DNA of 64,000 nucleotides from Neobacillus soli NBRC 102451. GTDB lineage: Bacteria; Bacillota; Bacilli; Bacillales; Cytobacillaceae. Both the position numbers and the translations under genes were made by a program. Of this stretch, positions 1-9,954 are shown piece after piece. Position 1 is the first letter of the stretch, and the number at the start of each line of letters is the position of its first letter. The stretch lies in contig NZ_BCVI01000021.1 of assembly GCF_001591665.1 (NCBI RefSeq), forward strand, positions 149,463 to 213,462. Direction: 5' to 3'. Under the pieces are notes generated by a model. That model was not told where the DNA came from and ran no database searches. It saw only the letters and a list, made by a program, of their open reading frames with translations.

Positions 1-365
1 TAGGGCAGGCATTGCAAAAAGCACTTGGAGACAAGCGGGGGATTAAGCGGTACGGAAATGCATTTGTTCCAATGGATGAGGCTTTGGCACAGGTTGTCGT
101 TGATCTCAGTAATCGCCCGCATCTTGAAATGAGAGCGGAGTTCCCGGGCCAGAAAGTGGGCAGCTTTGATACTGAGCTTGTTCACGAATTTCTCTGGAAA
201 CTCGCTTTAGAGGCGCGGATGAACCTTCATGTAATCGTTCATTACGGAAAAAATACACACCACATGATTGAAGCCGTATTTAAAGCACTCGGTCGGGCAC
301 TCGACGAAGCCACAACAATCGATCCGCGCATCAAAGGCGTCCCTTCAACAAAAGGGATGTTATAA
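1..365 (+). CDS. hisB: Imidazoleglycerol-phosphate dehydratase, 3' part (HisB)
   Basis: The gene enters from the left edge in frame (first full codon at 3), so only about the last 120 residues are visible. HisB dehydrates imidazoleglycerol phosphate to imidazole acetol phosphate in histidine biosynthesis. The visible part carries typical C-terminal HisB sequence: [12 protein letters not shown], the acidic/His-rich metal-site stretch around [12 protein letters not shown], and [20 protein letters not shown], followed by the family's usual end at KGVPSTKG. The TTG at 12 is internal, not a start. A 72-nt gap with a repeat separates it from hisH. Identification is firm; the N-terminus is unseen. 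Confidence 0.95.
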   Translation, partial: GQALQKALGDKRGIKRYGNAFVPMDEALAQVVVDLSNRPHLEMRAEFPGQKVGSFDTELVHEFLWKLALEARMNLHVIVHYGKNTHHMIEAVFKALGRALDEATTIDPRIKGVPSTKGML

Positions 366-369
366 AAAT

Positions 370-407
370 CGACAAAATTCGGGGATTTCCGGGGCGTGAC
401 AGGCACC
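370..407 (+). repeat. Copy of the GTGNCAGGCACC repeat family between hisB and hisH
   Basis: This stretch reads CGACAAAATTCG, a short GC-rich spacer, then CGTGACAGGCACC. The reverse complement of 41384-41421 has the same two blocks in the same order. The core is one base from the palindrome-like 13-mer at 29868. It sits in the hisB-hisH gap and has no SD or coding role that I can see. Confidence 0.6.
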
Positions 408-437
408 GAGAACAGGCACCGGGAAAGGACGTCCGTT

Positions 438-1064
438 ATGATTGGTATTGTTGATTACGGCATGGGGAATCTTTTTAGCGTGAGCAAAGCGCTTGAAAGA
501 CTTGGTGCTGATTATTTTATTACCGCTGATAAACATAAATTGCTTGAGGCAGATGCGTTGATTCTCCCCGGGGTAGGCTCGTTCCGGGATGCGATGGAAC
601 GGCTTCCTGTAGAAACCATTAAGGAATTCGCTGCGACAGGGAAACCACTGCTCGGAATCTGTCTCGGCATGCAGCTCCTGTTCGAAAAAAGTGAAGAAAA
701 TGGGATAACTAAAGGGCTGGGCCTATTACCGGGCAGTGTCCGCCGCTTTCCGGGCAGAACAAAAGAAGGCGAGCTCTACAAAGTGCCGCACATGGGCTGG
801 AACCGGCTTGAATTCGTCAAGCCCACCCCCCTGTTTAAAAATCTCCAAGAGGATTATGTCTATTTCGTGCATTCTTACTATGTAAATGCTGAAAATTCCG
901 ATGTCCTCCTGGCGAAAGCAAATTACCATGAACAGGTTTCGGCGGTTGTTGGCAAGGACAATGTAATGGGGATGCAATTTCATCCTGAAAAAAGCAGCAG
1001 GCTGGGGATGGCCCTTCTTGATAATTTTTTACAAAAAGCGGCAGAAAGGAAGGCGGTTCGATGA
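438..1064 (+). CDS. hisH: Imidazole glycerol phosphate synthase, glutaminase subunit (HisH)
   Basis: HisH is the class I glutamine amidotransferase subunit that supplies ammonia to HisF for making IGP and AICAR. The 208-residue protein starts [11 protein letters not shown], contains the nucleophile elbow [10 protein letters not shown] with catalytic Cys, and has the His-Glu pair in MQFHPEKSS near the end. A longer reading from GTG 396 would begin inside the upstream repeat; ATG 438 has a GGAAAGGA-type ribosome site and fits family N-termini, so it is preferred. The stop overlaps the hisA start (ATGA), indicating translational coupling. Confidence 0.95.
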   Translation: MIGIVDYGMGNLFSVSKALERLGADYFITADKHKLLEADALILPGVGSFRDAMERLPVETIKEFAATGKPLLGICLGMQLLFEKSEENGITKGLGLLPGSVRRFPGRTKEGELYKVPHMGWNRLEFVKPTPLFKNLQEDYVYFVHSYYVNAENSDVLLAKANYHEQVSAVVGKDNVMGMQFHPEKSSRLGMALLDNFLQKAAERKAVR

Positions 1065-1801
1065 GCTTCACAATTTATCCAGCGATTGATATGCGCGGCG
1101 GCAAGTGCGTCCGCCTCCTTCAAGGGGATTATGATAAGGAAACGATTTATGGGGATTCGCCGTTTGATATGGCTCGCAATTTTGCGGCTGATGGTGCCGA
1201 GTGGATTCACATGGTCGACCTTGATGGGGCAAAGGATGGCAAGCGGGTTAATGACCGTTTTGTGATCGAAGCTGCACAAAAGCTAAAGAACGTGAAGGTT
1301 CAAATTGGCGGAGGGATTCGCTCTGAGGGCGATATTCTTCACTATCTTGAGAATGGCGTTGATCGAGTAATTATCGGAAGCATCGCAGTCTCCAATCCAG
1401 ATTTCGCCATTAATATGATCAAGAAATATCGTGAAAAGATTGCCGTTGGGATTGATGCAAAGAACGGCTATGTTGCCACACATGGCTGGTTGGATACCTC
1501 AGAATTAAAGGCAGTGGAACTCGGTAAACGCTTCGCGGAAGCCGGGGCAGAGACGTTTATTTTTACCGATATTGCAACTGACGGAACACTCGCGGGTCCG
1601 AATATTGCGGCTGTTTGTGAAATGGCTAAGGTGACAGGGAAAAATGTCATTGCCTCTGGAGGGGTAAGCAGTATAGCCGATTTAAATGCATTAAAATCAG
1701 TTGCTTTTAAAGGGATAAGCGGTGTGATTGTTGGGAAGGCGCTATATGAAAATCGCTTTACCTTGAAGGCTGCGATAGAAGAGGTGAAACTATGGCCCTA
1801 A
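1061..1801 (+). CDS. hisA: ProFAR isomerase (HisA)
   Basis: HisA converts ProFAR to PRFAR by an Amadori rearrangement, the fourth step of histidine synthesis. The 246-residue (beta/alpha)8 barrel shows [19 protein letters not shown] at the N-terminus with catalytic Asp, two phosphate-binding half-barrel signatures (VQIGGGIRS and VIASGGVSS), and [14 protein letters not shown] carrying the second catalytic Asp. It overlaps hisH by 4 nt and hisF by 10 nt, in the compact operon arrangement. Nothing unusual is seen. Confidence 0.96.
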   Translation: MSFTIYPAIDMRGGKCVRLLQGDYDKETIYGDSPFDMARNFAADGAEWIHMVDLDGAKDGKRVNDRFVIEAAQKLKNVKVQIGGGIRSEGDILHYLENGVDRVIIGSIAVSNPDFAINMIKKYREKIAVGIDAKNGYVATHGWLDTSELKAVELGKRFAEAGAETFIFTDIATDGTLAGPNIAAVCEMAKVTGKNVIASGGVSSIADLNALKSVAFKGISGVIVGKALYENRFTLKAAIEEVKLWP

Positions 1802-2553
1802 CAAAACGAATTATACCCTGCCTTGATGTTAAGGATGGACGCGTTGTGAAAGGTGTACAATTTGTACAGCTGCGCGACGCGGGCGACCCAGTCAAATTGG
1901 CACGATTTTACGATGAACAGGGGGCAGATGAGCTTGTCTTTCTTGATATTTCTGCTTCTGTTGAGGGCAGGAAGACAATGGTTGAAGTCGTTAAGGCGGT
2001 TGCATCCGAACTGGCGATACCGTTTACGGTCGGCGGGGGTATTAATTCCTTGGAAGACATGAAACGAATGCTTCGCTCGGGGGCAGATAAGGTGTCTTTG
2101 AATACCGCAGCGGTGGTGAATCCAGAGCTGATTAGGGAAGGTGCAGGCTACTTCGGCTCTCAATGCATCGTTGTCGCGATTGATGCCAAATTTGATCAAG
2201 AGATAGGGACGTGGCGTGTGTATACCCATGGCGGTAGAAAGCCTACAGAAAAGAAAGCGGTAGAATGGGCAGTGGAAGCCGCCACTCTGGGTGCAGGTGA
2301 AATTTTATTAACCAGTATGGATAGTGATGGTGAGAAAAACGGGTTCGATCTTGAACTAACAAAGGCGGTCAGTGAAGCAGTTCCGATTCCGGTTATCTCC
2401 TCGGGTGGTGCGGGGAATGCCCGGCATTTTGAAGAAGCATTTTTAGCAGGAAAAGCCGATGCTGCCCTTGCCGCATCCATCTTTCATTATAAAGAAACCT
2501 CTGTTCATGAAGTAAAAAGCTATTTGCGGGAAAAAGGAGTGACAGTAAGATGA
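1792..2553 (+). CDS. hisF: Imidazole glycerol phosphate synthase, cyclase subunit (HisF)
   Basis: HisF is the barrel subunit that closes the imidazole ring of IGP using ammonia from HisH, releasing AICAR to purine synthesis. The 253-residue protein begins [21 protein letters not shown] with the first catalytic Asp, has FTVGGGINS and VISSGGAGN phosphate-binding motifs, and [13 protein letters not shown] with the second catalytic Asp. The start lies inside hisA and the end overlaps hisI by 4 nt, so the subunits of the synthase complex are co-transcribed and coupled. Confidence 0.97.
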   Translation: MALTKRIIPCLDVKDGRVVKGVQFVQLRDAGDPVKLARFYDEQGADELVFLDISASVEGRKTMVEVVKAVASELAIPFTVGGGINSLEDMKRMLRSGADKVSLNTAAVVNPELIREGAGYFGSQCIVVAIDAKFDQEIGTWRVYTHGGRKPTEKKAVEWAVEAATLGAGEILLTSMDSDGEKNGFDLELTKAVSEAVPIPVISSGGAGNARHFEEAFLAGKADAALAASIFHYKETSVHEVKSYLREKGVTVR

Positions 2554-3167
2554 ATGTTCAATTTGATGATAAAGGGCTCGTCCCGGCGATTATCCAAGAT
2601 GCTGGAACGAAAGAAGTGTTAACGCTAGCTTATATGAACGAGGAGTCGCTGGCAAGAACGTTGGAAACTGGGGAAACGTGGTTCTACAGCCGCTCTCGCC
2701 AAGAATTGTGGCACAAAGGGGCGACGAGCGGCAATACGCAAACGGTCGTCAGCATCAACTATGATTGTGACCAAGATGCCTTGCTAGTGCTAGTGTATCC
2801 GAAGGGACCTGCCTGCCATACAGGAGCGGTCAGCTGTTTTTCTGAGCGGATTTTTAAAAACCCTTCCAGCTTAGAAGACTATCAGATCTTGCAGTCCCTC
2901 GAAAAAGTAATCCAGGACCGTGAACAAGAGCGGCCGGAAGGTGCCTACACCACCTATCTTTTTGAAAAAGGCGTCGATAAAATTTTGAAAAAGGTCGGTG
3001 AAGAAACGGCCGAGGTGATTATCGCAGCCAAGAACCGTGACCACGAAGAGCTGCGCTGGGAAGCAGCTGATTTGCTTTATCACCTGCAGGTATTATTGGT
3101 GGAGCAGGGGCTTCCATTCAAAAGAGTATTACAAACACTAGAGGAAAGACACAAGGACCGGTCCTAA
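2550..3167 (+). CDS. hisI: Bifunctional PR-AMP cyclohydrolase / PR-ATP pyrophosphohydrolase (HisIE)
   Basis: This 205-residue fusion catalyses steps two and three of histidine synthesis. Residues about 1-110 are the HisI cyclohydrolase domain: [22 protein letters not shown] and the metal-binding DCDQDALL...GPACHTG region. Residues about 115-205 are the HisE helical pyrophosphohydrolase: [15 protein letters not shown] and [14 protein letters not shown]. It is the last gene of the operon, and the stop codon lies within the hairpin of the terminator at 3154-3186. Confidence 0.96.
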   Translation: MNVQFDDKGLVPAIIQDAGTKEVLTLAYMNEESLARTLETGETWFYSRSRQELWHKGATSGNTQTVVSINYDCDQDALLVLVYPKGPACHTGAVSCFSERIFKNPSSLEDYQILQSLEKVIQDREQERPEGAYTTYLFEKGVDKILKKVGEETAEVIIAAKNRDHEELRWEAADLLYHLQVLLVEQGLPFKRVLQTLEERHKDRS

Positions 3168-3186
3168 TTGAGGGCTGGTTCTTTTT
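3154..3186 (+). terminator. Rho-independent terminator of the his operon
   Basis: A 12-bp stem (AGGACCGGTCCT against AGGGCTGGTTCT, counting G.U pairs) closes a 5-nt loop and is followed by a T run at 3182-3186. The left arm includes the last codons and stop of hisI. Confidence 0.85.
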
Positions 3187-3229
3187 ATGGCCTTAAAACT
3201 CCCATCCCTTCTCGAACACCCCTCCATTG

Positions 3230-3238
3230 TGGTATACT
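3230..3238 (+). promoter_or_regulatory. Extended -10 promoter for the TPR gene
   Basis: TGGTATACT is an extended -10 element (TGnTATACT). The -35 region around 3209 (TTCTCG) is weak, as is usual for this promoter type. It lies between the his terminator and the SD at 3261, so the next gene is probably its own unit. Confidence 0.55.
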
Positions 3239-3270
3239 ACATTAGTTATGTTAAAAATGTGGAGGACTTC

Positions 3271-4764
3271 ATGGGTAAAGACGCGAAAGCAAGAATGCAT
3301 ATGGGAAAATTACTTTCATTTGTCCCTACGGGTGAATATTATTTCACGAAAGGTTTAAAGGCATTCCATCGACGTGATTTTATAAAGGCAAAAAAATATC
3401 TTGGGCGGGCGATGCAGCTTGAACCAGGTGAACCGATGATTATATGCCAGTTGGCGATTGTGTCAACAGAACTTGGTGAGTTTGAACATTCTAACCGTCT
3501 CTTGCATCAAGTCCTTGAAGAACTTGATAGTGAAATGGTGGAATGTCATTACTTTTTAGCGAATAATTATGCCCATTTGGGATTTTTTAAAGATGCGTAT
3601 CACCACGCCAAGCTTTATTTACAGTTAGACCCGGATGGTGATTTTACGGAAGACACAGAGAATTTGCTTGATGTGCTTACATTGGAGTCTGAGGAGCTTG
3701 AGGATGAGCTTTATGAGCAGGACGACTTGATTATTAAGCAGGAGCAGGCCCGAGACCTTTTGGAGTCGGGATACTTTCCAAAGGCGATTGAGCTTTTAAA
3801 AGAAGTCGTCCAGGAATATCCGGAATATTGGTCTGCCTACAATAATTTGGCGCTCGCCTATTTTTACTTAGGCAAGACGGAAAAGGCCGAATCCATCTTA
3901 GATGATGTATTAGAACGCAATCCGGGAAATCTCCATGCTCTTTGTAACCGGCTTGTGTTTGCCCATTATCAGGGCCAAACAGACAATGTGGCACAATTGC
4001 TTCATACCTTGAAAAAAATCCAGCCGCTGGCTAGCGAGCAGCAATTTAAGCTTGGTGCCACCTTTGCTTTGGTAGGGGAGTATGAGTTTGCCTATTTATG
4101 GCTGAAAAAGTTATATAAACATGGTTTCGATGGTGACGGCCCGTTTTATTACTGGCTTTCTTATTCGGCCTATTTCACTGGTTATGAAAATTTTGCAATA
4201 AGCATTTGGAAAAAGGTGCTCCAGATTAATCCAGACAAAGAGGGCTCAGAACCATGGAATGATCAAAAGGCTGTATCAAATGGTTTTGAAGACCATTCCG
4301 GATCTATTTTTCAAAAGCTTGAAAGTGACTATGTTGAAGAGCGATTATTTGCGCTTTTCTTAACGACCGTTTCAAGTAAAAAGGACGAAATTATCACCTC
4401 CAAGAAGCTTTTTCAAAATCAGAAATTGACCAAGTTGGAAAAGGAATATATCTCGCTTATCCGGTCGGGGATGCCATCAATGACGGCGGATGCCCAGGAA
4501 GTGGCTGAGCTCTTTTATGAAAACCATCAACCAATTGGCACGATTGAGTCTGGCTTATATTTAATGTGGTTTTCTGTCTTTGTTGAAGCTTCCAAAGCCA
4601 ACGTCCGCTTGAAAAATAAACCAGCCTGGGCTGGTGCGGTTGAATATGTCTGGCACAAGCTTCGCAGTGAAAAAGTCTCCCAGCAAGAGCTGGCGGACCG
4701 CTACGGAATTTCCACAGCAACCATCGGGAAATATGTTAAATACGTGAATGACTTTTTGAACTAA
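3271..4764 (+). CDS. TPR-repeat protein with C-terminal helix-turn-helix (YvcD-like)
   Basis: The protein is about 497 residues. The N-terminal two-thirds contains tetratricopeptide repeats (for example around GLKAFHRRDFIKAKKYLGRAMQLEP and AYNNLALAYFYLGKTEKAESILDDVLERNP), which mediate protein-protein contacts. The last 35 residues read as a DNA-binding helix-turn-helix (VSQQELADRYGISTATIGKY). Position between his and trxB matches B. subtilis yvcD. ATG 3271 is chosen because GGAGG at 3261-3265 is properly spaced; the upstream in-frame ATG 3187 abuts the his terminator. Function is unknown; a regulatory or scaffold role is inference. Confidence 0.8.
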   Translation: MGKDAKARMHMGKLLSFVPTGEYYFTKGLKAFHRRDFIKAKKYLGRAMQLEPGEPMIICQLAIVSTELGEFEHSNRLLHQVLEELDSEMVECHYFLANNYAHLGFFKDAYHHAKLYLQLDPDGDFTEDTENLLDVLTLESEELEDELYEQDDLIIKQEQARDLLESGYFPKAIELLKEVVQEYPEYWSAYNNLALAYFYLGKTEKAESILDDVLERNPGNLHALCNRLVFAHYQGQTDNVAQLLHTLKKIQPLASEQQFKLGATFALVGEYEFAYLWLKKLYKHGFDGDGPFYYWLSYSAYFTGYENFAISIWKKVLQINPDKEGSEPWNDQKAVSNGFEDHSGSIFQKLESDYVEERLFALFLTTVSSKKDEIITSKKLFQNQKLTKLEKEYISLIRSGMPSMTADAQEVAELFYENHQPIGTIESGLYLMWFSVFVEASKANVRLKNKPAWAGAVEYVWHKLRSEKVSQQELADRYGISTATIGKYVKYVNDFLN

Positions 4765-4776
4765 TCATCTCTCAAA

Positions 4777-4920
4777 TTGTCTAGCTCCAGCGTCCAGCGG
4801 CTAGTGGACTTCGCTCTTCTCCCTACGATAAGTCAACATCGGGCAGCGAAGCTCGTGTTTCCTTTATCTCAGTCGAAGCGCTCCAGTCCATACGCCGCTA
4901 AACGGACGCTTCCGCTTTTC
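4777..4920 (+). repeat. Intergenic TGTCTAGCTCCAGCG repeat, copy 1
   Basis: About 144 bp between the TPR gene and trxB begin TTGTCTAGCTCCAGCG, share the internal block CTACGATAAGTCAACATCG, and end near CGCTTCCGCTTTTC. The same ordered blocks recur at 36060-36209. Short open frames across it have no SD or recognisable protein. It looks like a dispersed noncoding element of the kind common in Bacillus genomes. Confidence 0.75.
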
Positions 4921-4926
4921 TGTTTG

Positions 4927-4963
4927 AGCAGATTTTTGGACTATGATACGATTGTTTTATACG
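4927..4963 (+). promoter_or_regulatory. Candidate trxB promoter with Spx-like AGCA element
   Basis: AGCA (4927-4930) is followed after 5 nt by TTGGAC (4936-4941), a 16-nt spacer and TATACG (4958-4963). In B. subtilis, Spx activates trxB through an AGCA element just upstream of the -35; the arrangement here fits that description. The -10 overlaps the left arm of the hairpin at 4959-5000. The hexamers are weak, so this is a candidate. Confidence 0.45.
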
Positions 4964-5000
4964 ATTAAGTAGGGAATGATATACTTAATCGTATTTTTTT
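4959..5000 (+). terminator. Terminator-like hairpin directly upstream of trxB
   Basis: ATACGATTAAGTA (4959-4971) and TACTTAATCGTAT (4982-4994) form a perfect 13-bp stem with a 10-nt loop, ending in seven Ts. It stops 22 nt before the trxB start. It would end read-through from the TPR gene; a transcript starting near 4970 would lack most of the left arm. Confidence 0.8.
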
Positions 5001-5019
5001 ATATATAGGGAGTGAATAA

Positions 5020-5973
<954 letters not shown>

Positions 5974-6129
5974 CACATTTTTATAAAGGGTGTTTGTGAT
6001 TGTAAATTTTAGGACTGTGTAATTTACAAAAAAGTAACTTTTTTATCATTCTCCTGTAACAGTAGTGAAATATAGATGAGGTATGATAAAGGAAGTAATT
6101 GACCCCCTTTAATAATATATTCCTTTCGT

Positions 6130-6162
6130 GCACAGGCCCAGCAGCCTGTGCTATTTTTTTTT
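6130..6162 (+). terminator. Terminator after trxB
   Basis: GCACAGGC and GCCTGTGC form an 8-bp stem with a 6-nt loop, followed by TA and a run of nine Ts. The rest of the 384-nt gap holds the yvcI promoter and no convincing ORF. Confidence 0.85.
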
Positions 6163-6251
6163 GGGGTATTAGCAGGCTGGAAGCCTTTTTCGAAAGTAAG
6201 CAGCCAAGCAAATAAAAGAAATAAATAGCAGAAATATCAAAACTGTATTCA

Positions 6252-6280
6252 TTGTGACTGCACCCTAAAAATAGTATAAT
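6252..6280 (+). promoter_or_regulatory. SigA promoter of the yvcI operon
   Basis: TTGTGA (6252-6257), 17-nt spacer, and consensus TATAAT (6275-6280). It lies about 80 nt upstream of yvcI and would drive yvcI-rapZ-yvcK and probably whiA and crh. Confidence 0.75.
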
Positions 6281-6357
6281 AATATGAATGAATTAATGTT
6301 ATAATAGGATATTTAGACATTCTGGCCCAAGCTTATAGGGCTTACTTACTTAAGAGG

Positions 6358-6825
6358 GTGAATGTTGTGCAGCGCGTTACCAATTGTGTATTGATACGAG
6401 ACGACAAAATATTGTTGCTGCAAAAACCAAGCCGCGGCTGGTGGGTTGCCCCCGGCGGCAAAATGGAGCCAGGAGAATCGGTTCGTGACTCTTGCATTCG
6501 GGAGTACCGTGAAGAAACGGGAATCTATTTGAAAAGTCCACAGTTAAAAGGGATATTCACAATGATTATGATGGAAAACGATCAGCTTCTTTCTGAGTGG
6601 ATGATGTTTACGTTTGCAGCGACCGATTCGGATGGCATCGATTTAGACGAATCAGAAGAAGGTAAGCTGGAATGGCAGTTAATTGATCAGTTAAAAAACT
6701 TGCCGATGGCAGCTGGTGATTATCATATTCTAGATTACATGATCCATGGAAAAGGGATTATTTACGGTACTTTTACTTATACAAAAGACTTTCAACTGAT
6801 CAGTTATCGATTAGATCCAAGCTAA
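6358..6825 (+). CDS. yvcI: Nudix hydrolase (YvcI)
   Basis: A 155-residue Nudix hydrolase, first gene of the rapZ-yvcK operon. The Nudix box is complete: GKMEPGE, then seven residues, then REYREETGI, which binds the metal for pyrophosphate-bond hydrolysis. The exact nucleotide substrate is not deducible. The N-terminus QRVTNCVL matches my recollection of the B. subtilis protein. GTG 6358 gives the family length, but the AGAGGG site touches it; GTG 6367 has better spacing and may be the true start. An A/G-rich SD leads to rapZ 20 nt downstream. Confidence 0.88.
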   Translation: MNVVQRVTNCVLIRDDKILLLQKPSRGWWVAPGGKMEPGESVRDSCIREYREETGIYLKSPQLKGIFTMIMMENDQLLSEWMMFTFAATDSDGIDLDESEEGKLEWQLIDQLKNLPMAAGDYHILDYMIHGKGIIYGTFTYTKDFQLISYRLDPS

Positions 6826-6844
6826 ATAATAGGGGGAATAAACA

Positions 6845-7738
6845 ATGAGTACCGGTTCGGCAAGCGGCACGCAGATGGTCATTATTACGGGCATGTCTGG
6901 GGCTGGAAAAACTGTAGCGATTCAAAGCTTTGAAGATTTAGGATTCTTCTGTGTCGATAATTTGCCTCCCACCTTGCTTCCAAAATTCCTTGAACTTATG
7001 AAGGAATCTGGGAATAAGATGAATAAAGTTGCCCTCGTTATGGACCTCCGCGGAAGAGAATTCTTTGATCATCTTTTTAAAGCATTAGATGAACTGGCGG
7101 AAACCGCATGGGTAGCGCCGCAGATTTTATTTTTGGATGCGGATGATTCGACATTAGTGCGTAGATATAAAGAGACAAGGCGGTCACACCCGCTCGCAAA
7201 GTCAGGTCTGCCGCTTGAAGGCATCACCCTGGAACGGGAGCTACTGGAGGAATTAAAAGGCCGGGCACAATTGATTTATAATACATCACCAATGAAGCCG
7301 CGGGAATTGCGTGAGAAGATATTAACGGAATTTACAGCGAATCATCAATTAATCTTTACGGTCAATGTCATGTCGTTTGGCTTTAAGCATGGGATTCCGA
7401 TTGATGCGGATCTTGTTTTTGATGTGCGCTTCCTGCCAAATCCTCATTATATCGAACATATGAGGCCAAAAACGGGGTTAGATGAAGAGGTTTCCACCTA
7501 TGTTTTAAAGTGGAACGAAACGCAAAAGTTTTTGGAAAAAGTAACGGACCTGCTCAGCTTTATGCTTCCTCATTATAAAAGAGAGGGAAAAGCGCAGCTG
7601 GTGATTGCGATTGGCTGTACAGGCGGACAGCATCGTTCTGTTGCCTTAGCGGAATATTTAAGCCGTTATTTCCAAAATGATTATAAAACTATTGTTTCAC
7701 ACCGTGACATTGAGAGGAGAAAGGATAAAACATCATGA
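6845..7738 (+). CDS. rapZ: RNase adapter / nucleotide-binding protein RapZ (YvcJ)
   Basis: A 297-residue RapZ-family P-loop protein. The Walker A motif is GMSGAGKT near residue 17. The conserved C-terminal domain signature [10 protein letters not shown] is present, as is [10 protein letters not shown]. In E. coli RapZ controls GlmS through small-RNA decay; in Bacillus YvcJ is a GTPase/ATPase whose exact role is less clear. Its stop overlaps the next start (ATGA), so it is coupled with yvcK, consistent with a joint role around cell-envelope precursor metabolism. Confidence 0.95.
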   Translation: MSTGSASGTQMVIITGMSGAGKTVAIQSFEDLGFFCVDNLPPTLLPKFLELMKESGNKMNKVALVMDLRGREFFDHLFKALDELAETAWVAPQILFLDADDSTLVRRYKETRRSHPLAKSGLPLEGITLERELLEELKGRAQLIYNTSPMKPRELREKILTEFTANHQLIFTVNVMSFGFKHGIPIDADLVFDVRFLPNPHYIEHMRPKTGLDEEVSTYVLKWNETQKFLEKVTDLLSFMLPHYKREGKAQLVIAIGCTGGQHRSVALAEYLSRYFQNDYKTIVSHRDIERRKDKTS

Positions 7739-8718
7739 GAGAGTTGGAACAGCCTCGAATTGTCGTCATTGGCGGCGGAACAGGTTTACCGGTTTTATTG
7801 CGGGGGTTAAAACAGTACCCTGTTGATATTACCGCCATTGTTACAGTTGCGGATGACGGCGGCAGTTCCGGCAGACTGCGCGAGGACCTGCATATTCCTC
7901 CTCCCGGTGACATTCGCAATGTATTAGCATCACTATCGGATGTTGAACCGCTTGTTGAGGAAATGTTTCAGCATCGTTTTAAGACATCGAATGAACTTTC
8001 CGGGCATTCGCTGGGAAACTTAATCCTGGCAGCGATGACCTCCATCACGGGGAACTTTGTGCACGCCATCCAGGAAATGAGTAAAATCTTGAATGTCCAC
8101 GGCAAAGTGCTGCCTGCGGCCAATCAGAGTGTCGTTCTCCACGCTGAAATGGAAGATGGCACGATAGTCTCGGGAGAATCGAAAATTCCTTACTCTGGGA
8201 AAAGAATCAAAAAGGTATTTATGACGCCTGAAAATATTTTCCCATTACCGGAGTCCATTCAAGCGATTCGTCAGGCGGATTTAATTATTATGGGTCCTGG
8301 CAGTTTGTATACAAGTATCCTCCCTAATCTGCTCGTCCCGCGTCTCGGGGATGAATTGTGCCGCTCCCATGCAAAAAAGGTGTACATTTGTAATTTGATG
8401 ACGCAGGCAGGGGAAACGCATGGCTATACAGCGAGTGAACATGTGAAAGCCATTTATGATCACATGAGCTGTGCTTTTATTAATACGATTCTTGTGAATA
8501 ACGAAGAGATTCCGCAGGATATTCAGCTCCGCTATAATGAAGAGCTGGCCGACCCGGTGCGTTACGATTTGCCTGAGCTTTTTGAGCTTGGTCTCGAAGT
8601 GGTTCATGCGGATATAGCCTATCAGGAAAATGGCGCACTCCGGCATGATCCGAAAAAGGTCGCGAAAATATTATATAATTTGCTATTAATTGAAACCAAA
8701 AAGCGTTATGAAGCGTAA
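7735..8718 (+). CDS. yvcK: Gluconeogenesis/cell-shape factor YvcK (GlmR, MgfK)
   Basis: A 327-residue member of the CofD-like family. The N-terminal nucleotide-sugar binding loop [14 protein letters not shown] and [11 protein letters not shown] are conserved, followed by PPPGDIRN. In B. subtilis the protein (YvcK/GlmR) is needed for growth on gluconeogenic carbon, binds UDP-GlcNAc and stimulates GlmS, linking carbon supply to wall synthesis. It overlaps rapZ by 4 nt. Downstream, 235 nt with a 145-bp repeat interrupt the spacing to whiA. Confidence 0.95.
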   Translation: MRELEQPRIVVIGGGTGLPVLLRGLKQYPVDITAIVTVADDGGSSGRLREDLHIPPPGDIRNVLASLSDVEPLVEEMFQHRFKTSNELSGHSLGNLILAAMTSITGNFVHAIQEMSKILNVHGKVLPAANQSVVLHAEMEDGTIVSGESKIPYSGKRIKKVFMTPENIFPLPESIQAIRQADLIIMGPGSLYTSILPNLLVPRLGDELCRSHAKKVYICNLMTQAGETHGYTASEHVKAIYDHMSCAFINTILVNNEEIPQDIQLRYNEELADPVRYDLPELFELGLEVVHADIAYQENGALRHDPKKVAKILYNLLLIETKKRYEA

Positions 8719-8740
8719 ATATAGTACTTATTAAAAAGGC

Positions 8741-8885
8741 TATGTTGATTGGAGCGGAAGGCGCGAAGACTCCTGCGGGAGGACGGGGCAGGGGAGACCC
8801 CGCAGGCGCTAAGCGCCAAGAAGGCTTCCCGGACCGGACCGCCCTAAGGTGCGCGCGCGAAGCGCCTGGAGCGGAAATCAACATA
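8741..8885 (+). repeat. 145-bp MITE-like element with terminal inverted repeats
   Basis: The element opens with TATGTTGATT and closes with AATCAACATA, a 10-bp perfect terminal inverted repeat; GGAGCGGA occurs just inside both ends in direct orientation. The interior is GC-rich (GGGGAGACCCCGCAGG, GCGCTAAGCGC) unlike its AT-rich neighbours. There is no coding potential. It sits between yvcK and whiA without an obvious terminator, so the operon transcript probably reads through it. Similar elements are common in Bacillus-type genomes. Confidence 0.75.
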
Positions 8886-8952
8886 CAAGTTTAAAAGAGC
8901 TATTAAAAAAGGGTTTCAAAACGGTGCATTTTTTTAAAAAGGGGGTAAAGGG

Positions 8953-9903
8953 ATGTCTTTCGCTTCGGAAACGAAAAAGGAATTAACTAACTTGGAAGTG
9001 AAAACGTGCTGCATTCAAGCGGAGCTATCAGCATTAATCCGAATGAACGGTTCCCTTTCCTTTTCAAATCGTAAGTTAATCGTGGATATTCAAACCGAAA
9101 ATGCTGCGATTGCGAGAAGAATTTATACATTATTAAAAAAGAGTTACGATATACAGGTGGAATTGCTTGTTCGGAAAAAAATGCGCTTGAAAAAGAACAA
9201 CGTCTACATTGTCCGCTTAGCCCAGCAGGCAAAGGAAATTCTTGAGGATATGAAAATTATTGGTGAAGGATTTACGATTATCTATGATATTTCCCCTGAA
9301 CTTATAAAGAAGAAATGTTGTAAGCGTTCTTATTTACGTGGAGCATTTCTAGCCGGCGGATCCGTCAATAATCCGGAAACATCCTCCTATCACTTGGAAA
9401 TTTCTTCGCTATATAAAGAACACAATGATTCTTTATGCGAATTGATGAATAAATTTGGCCTTAATAGCAAAACACTAGAGCGTAAAAAAGGCTTTATTAC
9501 CTATTTAAAAGAGGCAGAGAAAATTACTGAGTTTTTAAATATTGTCGGAGCACATAATGCCCTGCTTCGCTTCGAGGATATACGAATTGTCCGCGATATG
9601 CGGAACTCAGTCAATCGTTTAGTAAACTGTGAAACCGCCAATCTCAATAAAACAATTGGCGCCTCGATAAGGCAGGTAGAGAACATCCGTTATATCAATC
9701 AAACAGTCGGACTGCAAATCTTACCGGAAAAGTTAAGAGAAATTGCTGAGCTCCGCTTGAATTATACCGACGTTACCCTTAAAGAATTGGGCGAAATGGT
9801 ATCCGGCGGTACCATCAGTAAATCAGGAATTAATCATCGCTTAAGAAAAATTGATACGATTGCTGAAAAGCTGCGTACAAGTGATATGGTTGTCCGAGAG
9901 TAG
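8953..9903 (+). CDS. whiA: DNA-binding protein WhiA
   Basis: A 316-residue WhiA. Residues about 1-215 form the double LAGLIDADG-derived domain ([16 protein letters not shown] is the telltale degenerate motif), and the C-terminal third is a helix-turn-helix ([17 protein letters not shown]). WhiA affects cell division and chromosome segregation in Bacillus and sporulation in Streptomyces; it is a DNA-binding protein, not an active endonuclease. A GGGGGTAAAGGG tract precedes the ATG. It is 51 nt upstream of crh. Confidence 0.96.
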   Translation: MSFASETKKELTNLEVKTCCIQAELSALIRMNGSLSFSNRKLIVDIQTENAAIARRIYTLLKKSYDIQVELLVRKKMRLKKNNVYIVRLAQQAKEILEDMKIIGEGFTIIYDISPELIKKKCCKRSYLRGAFLAGGSVNNPETSSYHLEISSLYKEHNDSLCELMNKFGLNSKTLERKKGFITYLKEAEKITEFLNIVGAHNALLRFEDIRIVRDMRNSVNRLVNCETANLNKTIGASIRQVENIRYINQTVGLQILPEKLREIAELRLNYTDVTLKELGEMVSGGTISKSGINHRLRKIDTIAEKLRTSDMVVRE

Positions 9904-9954
9904 TAATTGTGAATTAGTTCTATAATAGAGAAAAACATGAGGAGGAATTGTGTA

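Noticed and set aside
8953..9903. WhiA as a homing endonuclease
   Set aside because: The LAGLIDADG-like fold is degenerate and the gene is a conserved cell-division regulator in its normal position.
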